DNA of 64,000 nucleotides, from the NCBI RefSeq assembly GCF_030010215.1, contig NZ_JASCRR010000003.1, positions 519,582 to 583,581 of the forward strand. Reading direction: 5' to 3'. Both the position numbers and the translations under genes were made by a program. The notes below the pieces were generated by a model. That model made no database searches, was not told where the DNA came from, and worked only from the letters and a program-made list of their open reading frames with translations. Positions 58,405 to 64,000 of the stretch are shown piece by piece. Each line of letters opens with the position of its first letter. Position 1 is the first letter of the stretch. Source of the DNA: Tianweitania sp. UT-5YL-CI-8. GTDB taxonomy: Bacteria; Pseudomonadota; Alphaproteobacteria; Rhizobiales; Rhizobiaceae.

Positions 58405-58430
58405 CCGGCGGATGGAAACCCATCCGCCGG
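58405..58430 (-). terminator. Perfect hairpin just after rplL
   Basis: CCGGCGGATGG pairs over 11 bases with CCATCCGCCGG around AAAC. It is about ten bases after the rplL stop and could attenuate transcription into rpoBC or mark an RNase III cut. Confidence 0.55.
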
Positions 58431-58440
58431 TACCGCACTA

Positions 58441-58812
<372 letters not shown>

Positions 58813-58866
58813 TGTTATATTCCTTCAATCAGTTCGAACGAGTGTTGATGATAGCGAGGAACGGCC

Positions 58867-59385
58867 TCATGCCGCCTCGTCCTTCCGGGCGTAAGCGCCG
58901 ATGACGCGTGCGACAGAAGCCGCCGGTGCATTGACGATCTGAGCGATCCGGGTTGCCGGGGTGACAATCATGCCAACCAGCTTTGCGCGAAGTTCGTCGA
59001 GCGATGGGAGCGCGGCGAGAGCCTTGACTCCATCGGCGTCGAGCGGGGTCGTGCCCATTGCGCCACCGAGAATGACAAGCTTGTCATTGATCTTGGCGAA
59101 ATCGGACGCGACCTTCGGCGCGGTAATCGGATCATTCGAATAAGCGACCAGCGTCTGTCCCTTGAACAGATCGATGATGCTTTCCGATTCAGTGCCCTGA
59201 AGAGCGATTTTGGCGAGACGGTTCTTCGCGACTTTGACGGTGCCGCCGGCAGTACGCATCTTCGTACGAAGATCGTTCATCTGCGCGACGGTGATACCGG
59301 CGTAGTGGGCCACGACCACTGAACCCGCGCCCGAAAACGCTTCGTTCAGGCCGGTGACGAGTTCGCGTTTTTCCGCTCTGTCCAC
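58867..59385 (-). CDS. rplJ: 50S ribosomal protein L10 (uL10)
   Basis: It anchors the L7/L12 stalk and with L12 typically represses its own m[23 protein letters not shown] starts it from a GTG at 59385 (GGAGATAGG upstream). The stalk-binding part is at the C-terminus ([20 protein letters not shown]). It has 172 residues. Its start has a long leader with hairpins. Confidence 0.97.
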   Translation of the reverse strand: MDRAEKRELVTGLNEAFSGAGSVVVAHYAGITVAQMNDLRTKMRTAGGTVKVAKNRLAKIALQGTESESIIDLFKGQTLVAYSNDPITAPKVASDFAKINDKLVILGGAMGTTPLDADGVKALAALPSLDELRAKLVGMIVTPATRIAQIVNAPAASVARVIGAYARKDEAA

Positions 59386-59753
59386 TGCCTATCTCCAGTT
59401 GACCCCATTCCATTTTCGGAAACAGGGTCGGGTTGCCTTTTGCCACGCGGACAATCTCTAGAGATCACCCGAGCAGCGCTCGAGGATCCTGCCCCCCTTC
59501 GCCACGCCCTCTTTTCAGAAGGGCGCGCAGACAAAAGGCCAACACGGTTCGAACCTTTCATTGGAGCATTCGCTCCTTTGTCGGGTCTTCACCCGTCTCA
59601 TGCAGACCATACGATTAAGGTGCGGCTTGCGCCGAACCGCCTGCAATCTCGGACAGGATAACCAGAAGCCGTTGCCGGCTTCCGGCATCCGGGCCCGAAG
59701 GCCCGGAATTCAGGTAGACCGAGCGACTGTCGCTCGGTCCGAATTCAAAAACA
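59386..59753. other. rplA-rplJ intergenic region, probable L10 leader
   Basis: About 370 bases without a gene. Several hairpins occur: GACCGAGCGA/TCGCTCGGTC at 59717-59739, CCGGGCC/GGCCCGG at 59689-59706 with a UUCG-type loop on the minus strand, and GGAGC/GCTCC at 59563-59576. This is where an L10-type autoregulatory leader normally lies. I cannot confirm its fold from sequence alone. Confidence 0.5.
59717..59739 (-). terminator. Hairpin after rplA (attenuator candidate)
   Basis: GACCGAGCGA and TCGCTCGGTC form a perfect ten-pair stem with a three-base loop, about 15 bases after the rplA stop. A U run is missing, so strength as a terminator is doubtful. Confidence 0.45.
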
Positions 59754-60452
59754 TCAGGACGCGGCGAGCGTCGCGACGTCCAGCTTCAGGCCGGGGCCCA
59801 TCGTCGAGGTGACGGACACCTTCTTGACGTAGACGCCCTTGGCGCCCGCGGGCTTTGCCCGGTTGACCGCATCGGCAAAGGCCTTGATGTTCTCTTCAAG
59901 AGCCTTGACCTCGAACGAGATCTTGCCGATGCCGGCGTGGATGATACCAGCCTTCTCGACGCGGAACTCGACGGCGCCGCCCTTGGAAGCCTTCACGGCG
60001 CCGGCGACGTCGGTGGTCACGGTGCCGACCTTGGGGTTCGGCATCATGCCACGCGGGCCGAGCACCTTACCCAGACGACCGACCAGCGGCATCAGGTCAG
60101 GGGTGGCGATGCAGCGGTCGAAGTTGATCTCGCCCTTCTGGACGATCTCGACCAGGTCTTCCGCACCGACCAGATCCGCACCGGCGGCGCGGGCTTCATC
60201 AGCCTTGTCGCCACGCGCGAAAACGGCGACGCGAACCGTGCGGCCCGTGCCATTCGGCAGGTTGACCACGCCGCGGACCATCTGGTCTGCGTGGCGGGGA
60301 TCGACGCCGAGGTTCATCGCAACTTCGACTGTTTCGTCGAACTTCACCGCGGAACGGTCCTTTAGAAGCTGAAGGGCTTCGCCCAGGCCGTAGGCCTTAT
60401 CGCGATCGATGCCTTCACGGCTCTTGGCAATACGCTTTGCAATCTTAGCCAT
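59754..60452 (-). CDS. rplA: 50S ribosomal protein L1 (uL1)
   Basis: The L1 stalk protein for deacylated tRNA release. [20 protein letters not shown] and [20 protein letters not shown] are in the N-terminal domain; [15 protein letters not shown] is the signature. It has 232 residues. It starts four bases after the rplK stop. Confidence 0.98.
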   Translation of the reverse strand: MAKIAKRIAKSREGIDRDKAYGLGEALQLLKDRSAVKFDETVEVAMNLGVDPRHADQMVRGVVNLPNGTGRTVRVAVFARGDKADEARAAGADLVGAEDLVEIVQKGEINFDRCIATPDLMPLVGRLGKVLGPRGMMPNPKVGTVTTDVAGAVKASKGGAVEFRVEKAGIIHAGIGKISFEVKALEENIKAFADAVNRAKPAGAKGVYVKKVSVTSTMGPGLKLDVATLAAS

Positions 60453-60456
60453 GATC

Positions 60457-60885
60457 TCAGCCCACCACTTCCAGACCCATCGAACGGGCGGAGCCCTCGA
60501 CCATCTTGATGGCCGCTTCGACGTCGTTTGCGTTCAGGTCCTTCATCTTCGCTTCGGCGATCTCGCGCACCTTGGCGGCGGTGACCTGACCGGCCTTGAC
60601 CTTGCCCGGCTCTTTCGAACCCGACTTCAGGTTGGCGGCCTTCTTCAAGAAAAAGCTCACCGGAGCCGTCTTCATGACGAAGGTGAAAGACTTGTCCTGA
60701 TAGTAGGTGATCACGACCGGAACGGGCGAACCCTTTTCCATTTCCTGGGTCTGCGCGTTGAACGCCTTGCAGAACTCCATGATGTTGATGCCACGCTGAC
60801 CAAGCGCCGGGCCGATCGGGGGAGACGGCGTAGCCGATCCCGCGGAAACCTGGAGCTTGAGCTGGCCTGCTATTTTCTTAGCCAT
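60457..60885 (-). CDS. rplK: 50S ribosomal protein L11 (uL11)
   Basis: It binds the GTPase-associated centre and is needed for RelA activation. The proline-rich turn [20 protein letters not shown] and the RNA-binding [20 protein letters not shown] are present in 142 residues. Leading the rplKA pair, it follows nusG by about 150 bases. Confidence 0.98.
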   Translation of the reverse strand: MAKKIAGQLKLQVSAGSATPSPPIGPALGQRGINIMEFCKAFNAQTQEMEKGSPVPVVITYYQDKSFTFVMKTAPVSFFLKKAANLKSGSKEPGKVKAGQVTAAKVREIAEAKMKDLNANDVEAAIKMVEGSARSMGLEVVG

Positions 60886-61034
60886 CTCTATTCCTGCCTT
60901 GTCTGTGCCGAATACTCGGCGGTTGCAGTTTGGTGGTTCGACTGAAGAGGGTCGGCTCTGCCGCTCCCGCCTCCCACCGGCTTGCTTCGATCCTCAGACC
61001 GAAGCGTTCGCACCGCCGAAGCGGCGCTTTACAA

Positions 61035-61562
61035 TCAGCTCTTTTCGACCTGACCGAATTCGAGATCCACAGGCACGGCGCGCCCGAAGATCGAAACTTC
61101 CACCTTGAGGCGGGCACGCTCCTCGTCGACTTCCTGAACGAAGCCGTTAAACGAAGCGAACGGACCGTCGGCGACGCGAACAGCCTCGCCGATCTCGAAG
61201 GTGACCGACGGCTTCGGCCGCTCGACACCTTCCTGCACCTGATTGAGGATGCGCTGCGCCTCAGCCTCGGTAATCGGCACCGGCTTGGAATCGCCAAGGA
61301 AACCAGTGACTTTCGGCGTGTTCTTCACGAGACTGAAGATCGCATCCGAAAGATTGGCCTTCATCAGGACATAGCCCGGAAAGAACTTGCGCTCGGCGTC
61401 GACCTTGCGGCCACGACGCACTTCGACAACCTTCTCGGTGGGAACGACGATCTGTTCGATCTGGTCGCTCAACCCCTTCTGCTTGGCCTTGTTGACGATA
61501 TCCTCTGCGACCTTCTTTTCGAAGTTCGAATAGGCGTGAACGATGTACCACCGGGCGGTCAT
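61035..61562 (-). CDS. nusG: Transcription termination/antitermination protein NusG
   Basis: It couples RNA polymerase with Rho or ribosomes. The NGN domain has RWYIVHAYSNFEKKVAEDI and FFPGYVLMKANLSDAIFSLV; the C-terminal KOW has GEAVRVADGPFASFNGFVQE. It has 175 residues and is 23 bases after secE, the standard pair. Confidence 0.98.
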   Translation of the reverse strand: MTARWYIVHAYSNFEKKVAEDIVNKAKQKGLSDQIEQIVVPTEKVVEVRRGRKVDAERKFFPGYVLMKANLSDAIFSLVKNTPKVTGFLGDSKPVPITEAEAQRILNQVQEGVERPKPSVTFEIGEAVRVADGPFASFNGFVQEVDEERARLKVEVSIFGRAVPVDLEFGQVEKS

Positions 61563-61585
61563 TCAGGATCTCCGATTGTTATCGT

Positions 61586-61789
61586 TCAGCGGCCGATGAC
61601 GAGAATCTGCTCGACGGCAAAAGCCATCAGCTGATCGGCGGCAAAGAAAAAGACCATCGCGACGGCTGCGAACACCAGAACCATCAGCGTAGAAATCAAG
61701 GTCTCGCGGCGAGAAGGCCAGGTAACCTTCGCCGTCTCCGACCTCACTTGCTGAAGGAACGTAAAAGGATTGGTGGTCTTCGAGGCCAT
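61586..61789 (-). CDS. secE: Preprotein translocase subunit SecE
   Basis: The clamp subunit of the SecYEG channel. This is the short, one-span form (67 residues): the amphipathic helix FLQQVRSETAKVTWPSRRET precedes one membrane segment STLMVLVFAAVAMVFFFAAD. It lies before nusG, as in most bacteria. Confidence 0.96.
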   Translation of the reverse strand: MASKTTNPFTFLQQVRSETAKVTWPSRRETLISTLMVLVFAAVAMVFFFAADQLMAFAVEQILVIGR

Positions 61790-62079
61790 GGCCGCCCTAT
61801 TCTCACTGCCCGTTGACCGGACATTCTGGATTTTTCCGGGAAGCCCGGAAGTTTCTCACGAGCCCACAATGCCGAATCAGCAACGTTACGCCCATGCAAT
61901 TCGGACGCGTAAAGCCCAATTCATGGCTCCACGCGCCGCGTGACTGTCTGCAATACATAAAGCCGATTCTCGATCCACGCAAGTGGCAGAACGCGCTTTA
62001 GGTTCGCTGCACCCTCGAAACCATCCAGTCGTATCGTAAGGTAGCACATATATGCCATAACAGAGTACGCTTGGCAAGA

Positions 62080-62155
<76 letters not shown>

Positions 62156-62269
62156 AACGCGGCCTGCTATTCTCACAGACGGCTGAAGAACTCAAGCCGG
62201 TTTTCGCTTGGCCATCGCATAATTCGCCGCCCGTCACTGAAACTGCGCTAAGGTCATCTGGTCCCTGCG

Positions 62270-63187
62270 CTATTCCGTGTCGGATGCGAGCAGAACCCTG
62301 CAGTTGTTCGCGGCCGGCACGACCTTGCAGACATCGGGCGAGGTGACGAATTCGACGGAATCCTTGCTGGTGATGAGCTTCATGGCCGATGCCTCGTCCG
62401 TCCCAAGCCGCCGGATCTCGCTCGCGGGCGTCGATATCATCGCATCCACCACTGTCGCTTCGACGCCCATCTCCCCGAGATAGCGTCGCAGCTTCTTCTC
62501 GGTCAACGGCCCCATCTCGACGGTGGTGTAGCTGCCGACATTTTTCCGGCCCACGATCTTCTTGCCGAGAATCTTTTTCCGGCCGTTCTCGATTCGAAAT
62601 GTGGTTCGGTACTGCACCTGGGTTTTGACAAACCTCGTCGTGATCTGGTGAACGCCGAGATGCGCCCAAGCCCCCGACAGGCGCCTCACCCCGCCTGCGA
62701 GCACCAGCGGACAGGCGGAATTGCACATCGCCCCCATCGTATAGGGCGCCCCACGGTAGCCGCCGCCTTTGCTCTTGTCCGGAACGCATTTCAGATCGCG
62801 GGGATCGCATCCCATGAAAACAGTTCCGCCTACCGCTGCATCGAGCTTCGCGGCGCGGATGGCCCGCCCCATCGCCAATGCGGCGTCGACATCCCCGCCC
62901 GCCGAATTGAGCACGACGGGGAGCTTTCGCGCTCCGAGCGATTTCAGGACCTTGTTGAGCTTCAACGGTGTGTCGGCGTTGATATCGCCCTCGCCGTAAA
63001 TCCATTCCGGACAGGTCGGCTCGCAGCCCGGTCTGCTGCTTCGAACGACGGAAAACACCATCGGCCGCAGATCGCCCTGCCCTACACCCTTGACGGTGGG
63101 AGATTCGGCTCGGCCCGTCGCAGGCGCGAGCACAAGAAGAAGGGCTGCAACCGCCCATAGACACCGCAACAAATGACAGCCGACCAT
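62270..63187 (-). CDS. Secreted ClpP/crotonase-fold protein, predicted periplasmic hydrolase (COG3904-like)
   Basis: A 305-residue protein. Residues 1 to about 27 form a signal peptide (LLRCLWAVAALLLVLAPATG). The core fits the ClpP/SppA fold: an oxyanion loop LNSAGGDVDAALAMGRAI at 93-110, a possible nucleophile Ser157 in CNSACPLVLAGG, and a possible base His180 in HLGVHQ. Several extra Cys pairs (CEPTC, CDPRDLKC) suggest disulfides. The acidic third member of a triad is not clear. The role is unknown; it stands alone between tRNA-Trp and a small unknown gene. Confidence 0.72.
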   Translation of the reverse strand: MVGCHLLRCLWAVAALLLVLAPATGRAESPTVKGVGQGDLRPMVFSVVRSSRPGCEPTCPEWIYGEGDINADTPLKLNKVLKSLGARKLPVVLNSAGGDVDAALAMGRAIRAAKLDAAVGGTVFMGCDPRDLKCVPDKSKGGGYRGAPYTMGAMCNSACPLVLAGGVRRLSGAWAHLGVHQITTRFVKTQVQYRTTFRIENGRKKILGKKIVGRKNVGSYTTVEMGPLTEKKLRRYLGEMGVEATVVDAMISTPASEIRRLGTDEASAMKLITSKDSVEFVTSPDVCKVVPAANNCRVLLASDTE

Positions 63188-63279
63188 AGCACCCTCACCC
63201 CTCGCAAATGTAGAGCCGGGCGAAGGAAAAGCGCAATGGCATGAAATGCCTTAAACAAAAATGGCGGAATCGATGTCTC

Positions 63280-63801
63280 TCAGACTGGATAGCCTGCCGC
63301 CTGATACTCGTTCAGCTTCGTCGCAAACAGCCAGTAATGTTTTGCTCCGGTACGCATCCAGTCCAGATAAGCGCCGTTATCCGCAAGCCACCAACCTGGT
63401 CCCAATTCGCGTGCCTCATACCGAGCGTTCCAGAACTCCTGATCCGGGACACCTACATACGGGTTGCTGCAGAGCCATGGTGTCTGCGATGGATTGTGCG
63501 CGCGGGTGTATTTCTCTCGGTAAGAGTTCTGGCCTCGTTCCCCATACGGGGTGAAGGCCACATCTTCTCCAAGAAGGAACTGGTCAGCGGTGCCATCGAC
63601 GATCGCTCCATCGGCATCATGGTTCCACGAATGAAGAAAGACCGGGGTGCCATTTTCGAGTTGGAAAACTCCATCCCGCCGCCTCCACCCGAATTTGTGT
63701 TCGATGAAACAGCTTACTTCGAAACACCCACCCCAGCAGCCGTTGGATCGAACGTGGTGGCGGTAAGAGACGATCGTGTCGATCTCGGTTCGGGAAAGCA
63801 T
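63280..63801 (-). CDS. Predicted papain-fold (transglutaminase-like) small protein
   Basis: A 173-residue protein with no signal peptide. A Cys-His-Asp arrangement is visible: Cys26 in GCWGGCFEVSCF at a helix start, His57 in FLHSWNH, and Asp69 in IVDGTADQF. This order and the TADQF ending of the third motif resemble papain-like and transglutaminase-like enzymes. The ATG at 63801 has GGTGAAG upstream. A terminator for the next gene lies directly before it. The substrate is unknown. Confidence 0.6.
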   Translation of the reverse strand: MLSRTEIDTIVSYRHHVRSNGCWGGCFEVSCFIEHKFGWRRRDGVFQLENGTPVFLHSWNHDADGAIVDGTADQFLLGEDVAFTPYGERGQNSYREKYTRAHNPSQTPWLCSNPYVGVPDQEFWNARYEARELGPGWWLADNGAYLDWMRTGAKHYWLFATKLNEYQAAGYPV

Positions 63802-63815
63802 AGTCTTCACCAAAT

Positions 63816-63845
63816 AAAAACCCCGGTGAATTTCTCCACCGGGGT
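63816..63845 (-). terminator. tuf: Rho-independent terminator after the second tuf copy
   Basis: On the minus strand ACCCCGGTG and CACCGGGGT form a nine-pair stem with an eight-base loop; TTTTATTT follows. It is about 30 bases past the tuf stop and closes that gene. Confidence 0.88.
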
Positions 63846-63875
63846 CAGCGATCAGGCAAGCCTAATGGGCCGAAA

Positions 63876-64000
63876 TTACTCGACGATAGCTGCGACGATG
63901 CCTGCACCGACGGTGCGGCCGCCTTCGCGGATGGCGAAGCGCAGGCGCTCTTCCATCGCGATCGGCACGATCAGCTCGACATCGACCGTGATGTTGTCGC
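63876..64000 (-). CDS. tuf: Elongation factor Tu (second copy), only the 3' end in window
   Basis: The last 41 codons and stop of a second EF-Tu gene. All 125 bases present are identical to the 3' end of the copy at 39820-40995. The downstream sequence differs (terminator here, rpsJ in the first copy). Two near-identical tuf genes kept alike by gene conversion are common in Proteobacteria. Confidence 0.95.
   Translation of the reverse strand, partial: DNITVDVELIVPIAMEERLRFAIREGGRTVGAGIVAAIVE

Overview
The window is 64 kb of alphaproteobacterial chromosome. Gene content and order point to the Rhizobiales (Hyphomicrobiales), most likely a Mesorhizobium-like member of the Phyllobacteriaceae. 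The signs are a fused rplKA-rplJL-rpoBC and str-S10-spc-alpha ribosomal superregion, a BA14K-family protein, a ssb promoter with a GTTC-N7-GTTC SOS box, two tuf copies, and glmU-glmS and queA-tgt neighbourhoods. The family assignment is inference; no rRNA operon is present to test it. Nearly all genes lie on the minus strand.

Left part (1-21.6 kb): the 5' part of glmS, glmU, a CcdA-type thiol-disulfide transporter, tRNA-Lys(UUU), a secreted BA14K protein, a GlpR/DeoR regulator, and a four-gene Anbu proteasome cluster (ATP-grasp, alpha-E, transglutaminase, Anbu). Next come small envelope or unknown genes, tgt-queA, a small DMT-type transporter, two cyclophilins, coaD, gyrA, marC, a polytopic GT-C-like membrane protein, and ssb.

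Junction (21.6-22.3 kb): a gene-poor stretch beside ssb carries an SOS box that usually serves the divergent ssb/uvrA pair, but uvrA is not here. It looks like a rearrangement point.

Ribosomal superregion (22.3-44.1 kb): rarA, a DegP-type protease, then on the minus strand rpsL-rpsG-fusA-tuf-rpsJ-rplCDWB-rpsS-rplV-rpsC-rplP-rpmC-rpsQ-rplNXE-rpsNH-rplFR-rpsE-rpmD-rplO-secY-adk-rpsMK-rpoA-rplQ, ending at a strong terminator. A good sigma-70-like promoter lies upstream of rpsL.

Insert (44.1-49.7 kb): a small unknown protein, a phytase-like secreted protein, a Na/Pi cotransporter and two glycosyltransferases separate rpoC from rpsL. The distal glycosyltransferase is clearly AT-rich.

Right part (49.7-64 kb): rpoC, rpoB, rplL, rplJ, rplA, rplK, nusG, secE and tRNA-Trp(CCA). 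After these come a secreted ClpP-like protein, a small papain-fold candidate, a terminator, and the 3' end of a second tuf copy running off the edge. Intercistronic hairpins mark the rplA-rplJ, rplL-rpoB, rpoB-rpoC and rplO-secY joints.

The points most worth following are the Anbu cluster, a tRNA-guanine transglycosylase that lacks most zinc ligands, the orphan SOS box, the low-GC insertion between rpoC and rpsL, and the two unusual hydrolase-like proteins at the right end. I found no CRISPR array, phage or insertion sequence.
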